From JAKQIM01 sp029557965 (GTDB lineage Bacteria; Chloroflexota; Anaerolineae; Anaerolineales; UBA4823), in NCBI GenBank assembly GCA_035341015.1, contig DAOQUL010000069.1:1-23678 (forward strand): a stretch of DNA of 23,678 bases. The letters run 5' to 3'. Positions within the stretch are counted from its first letter, which is position 1, and each line of letters starts with the position of its first letter. Positions 1 to 6,610 of this stretch are shown here, piece by piece. The translations under genes and the position numbers were made by a program. The notes below the pieces were generated by a model that saw nothing but the letters and a program-made list of their open reading frames with translations, ran no database searches and was not told the origin of the DNA.

Positions 1-921
1 GGCAGCGAGTCGAACGTAAAGGAGATCTTTGACAAGTGTTGGGAACTGCGTAAGTCTGGCCAGGAATTGATGATCTTTAACCAGTTTGACGAGCTGGGCA
101 ATTACCTGTGGCATTATACGGTCACTGGCCGCGCCATGGAAGAAATACTCAAGCGTGAGATGGGGCCGCAGGATACTTACCGCGGCATGGCTTCAGCCAC
201 TGGTTCAGCCGGCACCATCGCCAGCGGCGATTATCTAAAGCAGCTTTTCCCTGCCAGCAAGATTGTAGCCAGCGAAGCTCTGCAGTGCCCCACCCTGCTG
301 CAGAACGGTTTTGGCGCCCACCGTATTGAGGGCATTGGCGATAAGCACGTGCCATGGATCCACAATGCCAAGAATACCGACATGGTGGTGGCAATTGATG
401 ATAACGGTGTGGTAAATTTGTCGCGCTTGTTCAACGAGCCAGCCGGAAAGGCTTACCTTGCCAAGCAAGGTGTGCCTGAGGCCGTCATCCAGCGCCTGGA
501 TCTGATGGGCTTTTCGGGCATTTCTAACGTGCTCTCGGCCATTAAAATGGCCAAGTACTACGAGCTGGGCGAGCATGATATTGTGCTGACCGTGCTGACC
601 GACTCGATGGAATTGTATGAGAGCCGCCTGCACGAGATGCAGGCCGAATTTGGCCAATACACCGAAGCCAATGCTGCCGCCGACTTTGCCCGCTACCTGC
701 ACGGTCAATCGACCGACAACCTGCTTGAGCTCAATTACCAGGATCGCAAGCGTGTCCATAACCTCAAGTATTACACCTGGGTAGAGCAACAAGGCAAGAC
801 GTATGAAGAGATCCTGGCCCAGTGGCAAGAACCCAATTACTGGACCGATGTTCAGAAACAAGTTCCCGAGATCGATGCATTGATTGAAGAATTCAATGCT
901 GAGGTTGGGTTGATGAAATAG
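1..921 (+). CDS. PLP-dependent enzyme, fold type II (cysteine synthase-like), 5'-truncated
   Basis: The reading frame is open from base 1, so the gene begins upstream of the window; the first visible residues are GSESNVKEIFDKCWELRKSG. The protein ends at the TAG at 919-921. The stretch SATGSAGTIASGDYL (encoded at about 193-237) looks like the Ser/Gly-rich phosphate-binding loop of the tryptophan synthase beta/cysteine synthase superfamily. The Schiff-base lysine should lie in the missing N-terminal part. The family joins or eliminates groups at the beta carbon of amino acids such as serine or cysteine; the exact substrate cannot be told from this fragment. The C-terminal tail (QDRKRVHNLKYYTWVEQQGK) is not typical of CysK or CysM, so I do not assign a symbol. 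A perfect hairpin follows the stop codon. Confidence is high for the superfamily and low for the reaction. Confidence 0.8.
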   Translation, partial: GSESNVKEIFDKCWELRKSGQELMIFNQFDELGNYLWHYTVTGRAMEEILKREMGPQDTYRGMASATGSAGTIASGDYLKQLFPASKIVASEALQCPTLLQNGFGAHRIEGIGDKHVPWIHNAKNTDMVVAIDDNGVVNLSRLFNEPAGKAYLAKQGVPEAVIQRLDLMGFSGISNVLSAIKMAKYYELGEHDIVLTVLTDSMELYESRLHEMQAEFGQYTEANAAADFARYLHGQSTDNLLELNYQDRKRVHNLKYYTWVEQQGKTYEEILAQWQEPNYWTDVQKQVPEIDALIEEFNAEVGLMK

Positions 922-928
922 ATTGCTT

Positions 929-965
929 GGGGGATGTGACCGGGTTTTGCCCGGTCACATCCCCC
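929..965. terminator. Perfect 16-bp hairpin after the PLP-enzyme gene
   Basis: Bases 929-944 pair exactly with 950-965 around a 5-base loop (TTTTG). The stem is GC-rich (GGGGGATGTGACCGGG). It starts 7 bp after the stop codon of the PLP-enzyme gene and ends 25 bp before the next start. There is no T tract on either side, so it is not a classical intrinsic terminator. It may act as a terminator without a U tract or as an mRNA 3' end stabiliser. Confidence 0.6.
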
Positions 966-990
966 TCGGTTCTCCAAGAAGGATTATTTT

Positions 991-1542
991 ATGGTAGCTC
1001 CTGCATCCTTGATCCTGGTGGCGGTGATGAATGAGCCGCGCGATCTGGAGATTGCCCGCCTGTTGGGTTGGTACCGCATTCCGCTGCGCAGCGCGCCCAA
1101 GGTGGTGGCGGTGGATTACCTGGCTTTTTACCAGACCAGTGCCTTTGGTGCGCAGGATAAGTGGCGCATCCAGTACCTGGCCCCGGTGCGCGGGCATGAG
1201 CTGACCACGCGCCGAGAGTTACTGCGGGATGAGCCCGATCATCCTCGGGCGGCAGAAGAGTACTATAAAATCCAGCTTGGCCCGCTGGAGCACCTGGCAC
1301 AGCCGGTGCTGGCAGAATCCTGGCGCCGGATCACCTTTTTCTACACCACCGGCGAATACCTGATAAAAGCACGCACCGTGAATGAGCTGGTGGTGGACTC
1401 GGATGAAAGGCAGATGCTTTGGCAGGCTCTGCGCGAGCGAGCGGCTCACGAGCAGGGCTACCAGGCTGGAGGCTTGCCGGATGTCGATCTGCCGGCGGAG
1501 GTGTTGTTGGCGCTGCTGGGGATCAAGGATGTGGCAGGGTGA
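991..1542 (+). CDS. Conserved-looking hypothetical protein, 183 aa
   Basis: I do not recognise this protein. The start ATG at 991 is supported by AGGA seven to eight bases upstream; the next Met is 13 codons in. The protein is soluble, with no signal peptide or convincing membrane helix, although the first 13 residues are hydrophobic. It contains many Trp, Tyr and Arg residues (for example QDKWRIQYLAP and SWRRITFFYTTGEYL) and ends in a Leu/Asp-rich segment (GGLPDVDLPAEVLLALLGI). Codon use resembles its neighbours, and the antisense and shifted frames are clearly shadows. It lies alone between a hairpin and a gene with its own promoter-like sequence, so context gives no functional clue. The C-terminal acidic residues could suggest an enzyme such as a nuclease, but no complete motif is visible. 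Confidence 0.7.
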   Translation: MVAPASLILVAVMNEPRDLEIARLLGWYRIPLRSAPKVVAVDYLAFYQTSAFGAQDKWRIQYLAPVRGHELTTRRELLRDEPDHPRAAEEYYKIQLGPLEHLAQPVLAESWRRITFFYTTGEYLIKARTVNELVVDSDERQMLWQALRERAAHEQGYQAGGLPDVDLPAEVLLALLGIKDVAG

Positions 1543-1556
1543 TTCTTGGTTTGCCC

Positions 1557-1566
1557 GTGGTACAAT
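1557..1566 (+). promoter_or_regulatory. Possible extended -10 promoter for the STAS-like gene
   Basis: TACAAT at 1561-1566 is preceded by TGG at 1558-1560, giving a TGnTACAAT extended -10. No good -35 is visible 16-18 bp upstream. It lies in the 100-bp gap between the hypothetical gene and the STAS-like gene. No other structure is seen in that gap. Confidence 0.35.
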
Positions 1567-1642
1567 TTTCTTTAGGGTAATCTCTGAGTTTGTGTGAAGT
1601 GTGGAAAACCATTTGTCTCTTAATTCCCGAGGAGGATACGTA

Positions 1643-2068
1643 ATGTCTGACCTGAGTGAAAAACCCCTGAATTGGAAGCCTGATCCCACGATCGGTTATA
1701 CCGTGGTGCGAAGAGCGGATGGGGGCATGAACTTCACTTTCACCGATGCTTCAATGCGCACCCTGGAACATTGGCGCGACTTCTCTGAAGAACATTTGCT
1801 GGATTCAGACCGCCTGACCTGCAACCTGTACGATCTGCGGCAGATCAAAGAACTGCCGTATGAAGCGATCCAGATTGCTTTGCAGCTCAGCGCTGATCCC
1901 TCCACACGCAATATCCGCATGGCAGTGGTGATTGCCAATGAAGACGTGCGCAAGGGTATCCAGCAGATCGTGGATTTGACCGCCCCCCTGGGGTTGGAAA
2001 TGGGCATCTTTACCGACATTGCTGAGGCAGAGGCCTGGTTGAACAGGCCCCTGACCATGAAGACCTAA
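1643..2068 (+). CDS. STAS/SpoIIAA-like domain protein, 141 aa
   Basis: The start is set by a strong Shine-Dalgarno sequence (GAGGAGG, 1630-1636) seven bases before ATG 1643; an in-frame ATG at 1601 lacks one. The product is a small soluble single-domain protein. Its order of beta strands and helices (YDLRQIKELPYEAIQIAL, then MAVVIAN, then GIFTDIAEAEAWL) resembles SpoIIAA-like/STAS-SEC14 proteins of unknown partner. In that fold the segment after a short strand often carries a Ser or Asp that contacts partners; here it is the NLYDLRQI region. The terminal pattern EAEAWLNRP is common in this group. STAS domains usually bind regulatory proteins or lipids, but no partner kinase or sigma factor is adjacent, so the role is open. 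The fold assignment is by eye and moderate. Confidence 0.55.
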   Translation: MSDLSEKPLNWKPDPTIGYTVVRRADGGMNFTFTDASMRTLEHWRDFSEEHLLDSDRLTCNLYDLRQIKELPYEAIQIALQLSADPSTRNIRMAVVIANEDVRKGIQQIVDLTAPLGLEMGIFTDIAEAEAWLNRPLTMKT

Positions 2069-2090
2069 AACGGTTGCTTGTATCTGTGCA

Positions 2091-2972
2091 ATGAACGCGC
2101 CGCTTGTGGTTAAGGGTCATCAGTTAGAGTGGGGGAAACGTACCTATGTAATGGGTATTTTGAACATCACTCCCGACAGTTTCTCGGGGGATGGTTTGTT
2201 GGGCGGCGGTGATGTCAGCCTCCAGGTTGTGTTAGAAAAAGCGCGTCAAATGATTGCCGATGGGGCAGATATCTTGGATGTGGGCGGAGAGAGCACCCGC
2301 CCCGGTGCGCAGCCGGTCAGCCTGCAAGAAGAGCTGGAGCGGGTGGTACCGGTCATCCAGGCCCTGGCGAAAGAGACGGACGTGCTCATTTCGGTGGATA
2401 CCTACCGGGCCGCGGTTGCCGAGGCGGCCTTGCAGGCTGGGGCGCACCTGGTGAACGACGTTTGGGGCCTGCACGCCGACCCTGAGTTGGCTGGCGTGGC
2501 GGCACGTTACGCCGCCCCAGTGGTCTTGATGCACAATCGCAGCGCTTGGGCCAATGCCGAGATCAAAGAGCGGCTGGGCGGGCGTTACGTGGGTACCCCT
2601 TATGACAACCTGTTGGAAGATGTGAAACGCGAGCAGCTGGAAAGCGTGGCATTGGCGCTCAAGGCCGGCATTCCTCCCGAGCACATCATCCTGGACCCTG
2701 GGATTGGCTTTGGGAAGACGGTGGAACAAAACCTGGAGCTGCTCAACCGCATGGGCGAACTGCGGGCGCTGGGCTACCCGCTCTTATTGGGGCCGTCACG
2801 CAAATCGTTCATCGGTTACACCCTCAACCTGCCGCCAGATCAACGCCTGGAGGGCACGGCTGCGGCGGTGGCGGTGGGGATCGTGCGCGGGGCAGATATC
2901 GTGCGGGTCCACGATGTGGCTTTTATGAGCCGCGTGGCGCGCATGACGGACGCGATTGTTCGGGTAAAATGA
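2091..2972 (+). CDS. folP: Dihydropteroate synthase
   Basis: Dihydropteroate synthase condenses 6-hydroxymethyl-dihydropterin pyrophosphate with p-aminobenzoate to make dihydropteroate in folate biosynthesis, and is the target of sulfonamides. The 293-residue protein has the family length and all hallmark motifs. GILNITPDSFS is at residues 22-32, with the Asn that binds the pyrophosphate/Mg. DVGGESTRPGA is at 63-73 (pterin and PABA loop). SVDTYR is near 101-106, VNDVWG near 121-126, DPGIGFGKT at 202-210 and GPSRKSF at 234-240. It begins 22 bp after the STAS-like gene; ATG 2091 has no clear Shine-Dalgarno sequence. No other folate genes are adjacent in the window. Assignment is very secure. 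Confidence 0.97.
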   Translation: MNAPLVVKGHQLEWGKRTYVMGILNITPDSFSGDGLLGGGDVSLQVVLEKARQMIADGADILDVGGESTRPGAQPVSLQEELERVVPVIQALAKETDVLISVDTYRAAVAEAALQAGAHLVNDVWGLHADPELAGVAARYAAPVVLMHNRSAWANAEIKERLGGRYVGTPYDNLLEDVKREQLESVALALKAGIPPEHIILDPGIGFGKTVEQNLELLNRMGELRALGYPLLLGPSRKSFIGYTLNLPPDQRLEGTAAAVAVGIVRGADIVRVHDVAFMSRVARMTDAIVRVK

Positions 2973-2991
2973 AAACCAGGTATCTTACACA

Positions 2992-3014
2992 TCGAGCGGG
3001 CGATGCCCGCTCGA
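2992..3014. terminator. Perfect 10-bp hairpin between folP and aconitase
   Basis: TCGAGCGGGC (2992-3001) pairs exactly with GCCCGCTCGA (3005-3014) around the 3-base loop GAT. It starts 19 bp after the folP stop. There is no following T tract. Immediately downstream, TGCTATATT (3016-3024) could be an extended -10 for the aconitase gene, so the hairpin may separate two transcription units. Confidence 0.5.
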
Positions 3015-3039
3015 ATGCTATATTCACCCAGGAGCTGTG

Positions 3040-5742
3040 ATGCCCGAAGATTTCTTCCAGGCAAAAGATCGCCTCCAAACGACACACGGCAGTTACAGCT
3101 ATTACCGTCTCAACCGGCTTGAGCAGCTTGGGCTGACGCGGCTTGACCGGCTGCCATTTACGATCCGTGTGCTTTTGGAAGGCCTGCTGCGCCAGTGTGA
3201 TGGACAGGTGATAACCCCGGAAGACGTGCGCGCCCTGGCAGGCTGGAAACCGCGGGGGCCGCGCCCGCCCTTGCCTTACCGGCCGGCACGGGTTCTGCTG
3301 CAAGATTTAACCGGTGTGCCGGCAGTGGTTGACTTGGCTGCCATGCGCTCGGTTGTGGCTCGCCTGGGCGGCGATCCCGCCCAGGTCAACCCGCTGCTGC
3401 CGGTCGACCTGGTTGTCGATCACTCTGTGCAGGTTGATTTCTTTGCCAGCCCCGATGCCTTGCGACGCAATGCCGAGATGGAGCTGCTGCGCAACCGCGA
3501 ACGGTACGAGCTTTTGCGCTGGGGGCAAAAGGCATTTCAAAATTTCCGCATCATTCCCCCCGGCATGGGTATTCTTCACCAGGTGAACATGGAATACCTG
3601 GCACAGGTGGTGATGGCTAAGGATTCTGATGGCGAACGCCTGGCTGTGCCAGATACCCTGGTGGGTGCCGATTCGCACACCACGCAGATCAATGGCTTGG
3701 GGGTGGTGGGTTGGGGCATAGGCGGGCTGGATGCCGAAGCGGTGATGCTCGGGCAGCCGGTCTACCTGGTGACCCCAGATGTGATCGGTTTTAAGTTGTA
3801 TGGTAAGCTGGCCGAGGGCCTGACCGCAAGCGACCTGGCGATGACCATTACCCAGGTCTTGCGCAGCAAAGGGGTGGTGGATAAATTCGTTGAGTTCTGC
3901 GGCCCCGGGTTGGACGGGCTGACCCTGCCCGAACGCGCTGCAATTGCCAACATGGCCCCTGAGTATGGCGCAACCATGGGCTTTTTCCCGGTGGATGATG
4001 AAACCCTGCGTTACCTGCGCCTGACAGGCCGTTCGGAAGAAGTGGTTGAGCGCGTTGAAATATACTGCAAGGCGCAAGGCTTATTCCGCGGCCAGCAAAC
4101 CCTCTATCCTGATTTCACAGAGGTCATCGAGCTGGACCTTTCGACAGTGACCCCCAGCCTGGCAGGGCCAAGGCGCCCGCAGGACCGGGTTGCGCTCAAT
4201 GAAGTGCAGCGCTCCTTCCGCAGCGCGCTGGCGGCCCCGGCCAAAGATGGCGGCTATGATTTGAAAGGCGGTGCGTTAGAACGCAAGATCAGGGTCGGGT
4301 CGAACGGTAACAGCACTGAGGTTTCGCATGGGGCGGTGGTGATCGCTGCCATTGCCTCTTGCACCCACACAGCCAACCCTTCACTGATGATCTTGGCCGG
4401 TTTACTGGCCAAGAAGGCGGTTGAACGCGGCTTGAGCGTGCGTCCGCATATCAAAACCAGCATGTCGCCAGGCTCGCGCGTGGTGGGGGCGTATTTGCAA
4501 AAAGCGGGTCTGCTTGAACCCTTGGCCAAACTAGGCTTCAATATCGTTGGCTATGGCTGCATGACTTGTATTGGCAATTCTGGCCCGCTGACGGGGGATG
4601 TGGTGCGGGCTATTACCGGCGGCGAATTGGTGGCAGTGGCGGTGCTTTCGGGCAACCGAAATTTTGAAGGACGCATCCACCCTTACATCAAGGCCAGCTA
4701 CCTGGCTTCGCCGCCCCTGGTTGTGGCTTATGCCCTGGCTGGAACGGTGGATATTGATTTGACCAACAGCCCATTGGGTACCAATCCAGAGGGCAGTCCC
4801 ATCTTCCTGAGTGATATCTGGCCCACCAGCCAGGAAGTGCAAGAAACCCTGGCCGGTGCGCTGGATGTTGAGATGTTTCAGCAGAACTACGAGAAGATTT
4901 TCACTGGCAATGAAAACTGGAATGCGATCCAGGCTGGGGACGAAACCCTGTACCCGTGGTCGGCGGCGTCAACGTACATTCAAGAGCCACCCTTCTTTAC
5001 CGATTTCAGCCCCAGTCTGCCGGCCCTTCAGCCGTTGTCTGGCGGGCGCGTGCTGGCCTTCTTGGGCGATTCTGTGACCACCGACCACATTTCACCGGCC
5101 GGTTTGATCCCAATCGATGGCCCTGCCGGCAGGTATTTGGTTGCCAATGGCGTGCCGCCGCGAGACTTTAACACCTTCGGGGCGCGGCGCGGCAATGATC
5201 GGGTGATGGTGCGTGGGACCTTCGCCGGCATCCGGCTGAAGAACCGCTTGCTGCCCGGGGTGGGTGGCGGCATGACCCGCCACTTCCCTAATGGCGAGCA
5301 GATGAGCATTTACGATGCCGCTCTCAAATACCAACAAGAAGGGGTGCCGCTTTTGGTGCTGGCAGGCAAGGAATACGGCACTGGTTCCAGCCGGGATTGG
5401 GCTGCCAAGGGTACCCGGTTGTTGGGTGTGCGGGCAGTGATCGCCGAATCGTTTGAGCGCATCCACCGCACGAACCTGGTGGGGATGGGGGTTTTGCCTT
5501 TGCAGTTCATGCCGGGCGAGAGCGCCGACAGCCTGGGACTGGTTGGCAATGAAGCCTACACCCTTGAAGACCTCGATGACAATCTTGGGGTTGGCAGCCA
5601 ACTGACCGTGCAGGCTGTGAGGGAAGATGGCAGCCGGGTCATTTTCCAGGTGCGGGTTGGCCTGCATACACCTGCCGAAGCAGCCTATTATCGCAGTGGT
5701 GGGGTATTGAATGCGGTGCTGAAGAAAATGCTGATTGATTAA
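3040..5742 (+). CDS. acnA: Aconitate hydratase, AcnA type
   Basis: Aconitase interconverts citrate and isocitrate through cis-aconitate in the TCA cycle, using a [4Fe-4S] cluster. The 900-residue protein has the length of the AcnA/IRP family. Cluster cysteines are visible at residue 441 (ASCTHTANPS) and at 507 and 510 (GYGCMTCIGNSGPL), close to their places in E. coli AcnA. The swivel domain 4 is present, with FLGDSVTTDHISPAG and the substrate-binding GSSRDWAAKG loop. ATG 3040 is preferred, with GGAG five bases upstream; GTG 3037 is directly before it and would add one residue. The cysteine motif ASCTHT replaces the commoner TSCTNT, but the Cys is kept. It is the last gene of the plus-strand left arm, and a hairpin follows the stop. 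A role in another aconitase-like reaction is less likely. Confidence 0.95.
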   Translation: MPEDFFQAKDRLQTTHGSYSYYRLNRLEQLGLTRLDRLPFTIRVLLEGLLRQCDGQVITPEDVRALAGWKPRGPRPPLPYRPARVLLQDLTGVPAVVDLAAMRSVVARLGGDPAQVNPLLPVDLVVDHSVQVDFFASPDALRRNAEMELLRNRERYELLRWGQKAFQNFRIIPPGMGILHQVNMEYLAQVVMAKDSDGERLAVPDTLVGADSHTTQINGLGVVGWGIGGLDAEAVMLGQPVYLVTPDVIGFKLYGKLAEGLTASDLAMTITQVLRSKGVVDKFVEFCGPGLDGLTLPERAAIANMAPEYGATMGFFPVDDETLRYLRLTGRSEEVVERVEIYCKAQGLFRGQQTLYPDFTEVIELDLSTVTPSLAGPRRPQDRVALNEVQRSFRSALAAPAKDGGYDLKGGALERKIRVGSNGNSTEVSHGAVVIAAIASCTHTANPSLMILAGLLAKKAVERGLSVRPHIKTSMSPGSRVVGAYLQKAGLLEPLAKLGFNIVGYGCMTCIGNSGPLTGDVVRAITGGELVAVAVLSGNRNFEGRIHPYIKASYLASPPLVVAYALAGTVDIDLTNSPLGTNPEGSPIFLSDIWPTSQEVQETLAGALDVEMFQQNYEKIFTGNENWNAIQAGDETLYPWSAASTYIQEPPFFTDFSPSLPALQPLSGGRVLAFLGDSVTTDHISPAGLIPIDGPAGRYLVANGVPPRDFNTFGARRGNDRVMVRGTFAGIRLKNRLLPGVGGGMTRHFPNGEQMSIYDAALKYQQEGVPLLVLAGKEYGTGSSRDWAAKGTRLLGVRAVIAESFERIHRTNLVGMGVLPLQFMPGESADSLGLVGNEAYTLEDLDDNLGVGSQLTVQAVREDGSRVIFQVRVGLHTPAEAAYYRSGGVLNAVLKKMLID

Positions 5743-5743
5743 A

Positions 5744-5779
5744 TACACCTGCCCCCCCGGAGGAGAGAGGGCAGGTGTA
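5744..5779 (-). terminator. Hairpin between convergent genes, likely terminator for the membrane-protein gene
   Basis: TACACCTGCCC (5744-5754) pairs exactly with GGGCAGGTGTA (5769-5779); the loop is 14 bases. It lies in the 59-bp gap between the convergent stop codons of aconitase and the membrane protein. Read on the minus strand the stem is followed by TTTAATC, a short T run. On the plus strand it is followed by purines. It therefore fits a minus-strand terminator better, though it could serve both genes. Confidence 0.6.
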
Positions 5780-5801
5780 GAGGAGAGGTCAGGCTGTCGC
5801 G

Positions 5802-6509
5802 TTAGCGACGGGTCTGTGAATTACGGTTGTTGTAGCCGCTCATTGAAACAGGGTGGTAGGTGGGTTCTTGGCGCAGGTATGAGGCGCCCTGCTCAGGATT
5901 GGCTTTGGGGGCCGGACGGAAAGAAGACGAGGTGTTGATCTGAGGCCGGGTGTTGACATAAGGGCGAGCGGTTTGCTGGCGGCGAGTGCTGAACTCGGCC
6001 TGGCTGAACAGGCGGTCACCAGCTACCGAGAAGGTGCCAATGATCAGGATGCGGATCAACCACACCATCAGGGCCACGAACACCGGGACCACATTGATCA
6101 GTACATCGCGGTCGATCACGGCATTGCCCAGGGATTGGTGGTTGACGATGGCAACCGACACACCCCACCAGGTGAGCAGGGCGTTCATGGTGGCGGCCAG
6201 CAGCCAGGCCCCAAAAAGATACCAAACTTCTTTGGGCTCATCTGCGCCTTGCTCGGGGGTGAAGAGACGGGCGATGCCGGCAAAGTCGATGCCGCAGAAG
6301 GCCACCGCCAGGATGGCAGACCAGCGCACACCGACGAATTTCAGGTCTCCCAGCAGGTCGCCAAGGGCGAAATCGGTGGTGCTGTAGTTGAATACCTCAA
6401 AAGCAAGCAGCGCACCGATGATGAGCAGACCGAACAAAAGACCCCGGCTGGGGTGCAGCCGGCGAGCCAGGCGGTTGAAGCTGATTGATTGCATACCAGA
6501 GCGATTCAT
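5802..6509 (-). CDS. Small integral membrane protein with four predicted helices and a disordered tail
   Basis: I do not recognise the family. The 235-residue protein has hydrophobic stretches near residues 23-41, 60-81, 95-122 and 136-160, which fit four transmembrane helices. From about 165 to the end it has a polar tail rich in Arg, Asn, Gln, Ser and Pro, with no Cys and a terminal RR. No enzyme motif or signal peptide cleavage site is seen. The start is firm: AGGAGG lies seven bases before the ATG. It is transcribed from its own near-consensus promoter at 6577-6604, overlapped by two palindromic operators, so expression is probably repressed until a signal is given. The LexA-like form of the operators hints at induction by DNA damage, but that is inference. 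It is the last gene on this strand before a convergent aconitase gene. Confidence 0.75.
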   Translation of the reverse strand: MNRSGMQSISFNRLARRLHPSRGLLFGLLIIGALLAFEVFNYSTTDFALGDLLGDLKFVGVRWSAILAVAFCGIDFAGIARLFTPEQGADEPKEVWYLFGAWLLAATMNALLTWWGVSVAIVNHQSLGNAVIDRDVLINVVPVFVALMVWLIRILIIGTFSVAGDRLFSQAEFSTRRQQTARPYVNTRPQINTSSSFRPAPKANPEQGASYLRQEPTYHPVSMSGYNNRNSQTRR

Positions 6510-6552
6510 TAGGGTGCCTCCTGAAAAATAAGAAAGGGCGTTTTATGGTTTC

Positions 6553-6568
6553 TAGAACATGTGTTCTA
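6553..6568. promoter_or_regulatory. Palindromic operator 1, LexA/DinR-box-like
   Basis: TAGAACATGTGTTCTA has perfect 6-bp arms around four central bases. The core GAACATGTGTTC fits the Gram-positive LexA (DinR) consensus GAACRNRYGTTC at every position. It lies just downstream of the -10 box, at about +3 to +17 of the expected transcript, where a bound repressor would block initiation or clearance. Other dimeric repressors (MarR, TetR or PadR types) cannot be excluded. Confidence 0.6.
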
Positions 6569-6576
6569 ATAACCAT

Positions 6577-6604
6577 ATTATAGAACAATTATTCTATTTG
6601 TCAA
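6577..6604 (-). promoter_or_regulatory. Near-consensus sigma-70-type promoter of the membrane-protein gene
   Basis: On the minus strand TTGACA (6604-6599) is followed after 16 bp by TATAAT (6582-6577). Both hexamers are perfect. The expected transcript start is near 6570, leaving a leader of about 60 nt with a strong AGGAGG ribosome site. The -35 lies seven bases past the stop codon of the upstream RNase H-HAD gene. The region is strikingly AT-rich compared with its surroundings. Confidence 0.85.
6581..6596. promoter_or_regulatory. Palindromic operator 2, in the promoter spacer
   Basis: TAGAACAATTATTCTA matches operator 1 in its left arm and differs by one base in the right arm (ATTCTA instead of GTTCTA). 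It fills the spacer between -35 and -10 and touches the first bases of the -10. Its centre is 28 bp from that of operator 1. A protein bound here would directly compete with RNA polymerase. Confidence 0.55.
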
Positions 6605-6610
6605 GAGTTT

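Noticed and set aside
235..861. Long minus-strand open frame (208 codons) opposite the PLP-enzyme gene
   Set aside because: It lies wholly opposite a clear coding gene, has low-complexity shadow composition, and has no ribosome site or family motifs.
1601..1642. Earlier in-frame start for the STAS-like gene
   Set aside because: ATG 1643 has a strong Shine-Dalgarno sequence; ATG 1601 has none, and its first 14 residues would encode the ribosome site.
3307..4077. Minus-strand open frame of 256 codons inside aconitase
   Set aside because: It is antisense to the conserved catalytic region of acnA; His/Gln-rich shadow sequence, no start signal.
5092..5748. Minus-strand open frame of 218 codons opposite the aconitase C-terminus
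   Set aside because: It is antisense to the conserved swivel domain and would cross the convergent hairpin.
5973..6488. Plus-strand open frame of 171 codons opposite the membrane protein
   Set aside because: The minus-strand frame has clear transmembrane pattern, strong ribosome site and promoter; this one has none.
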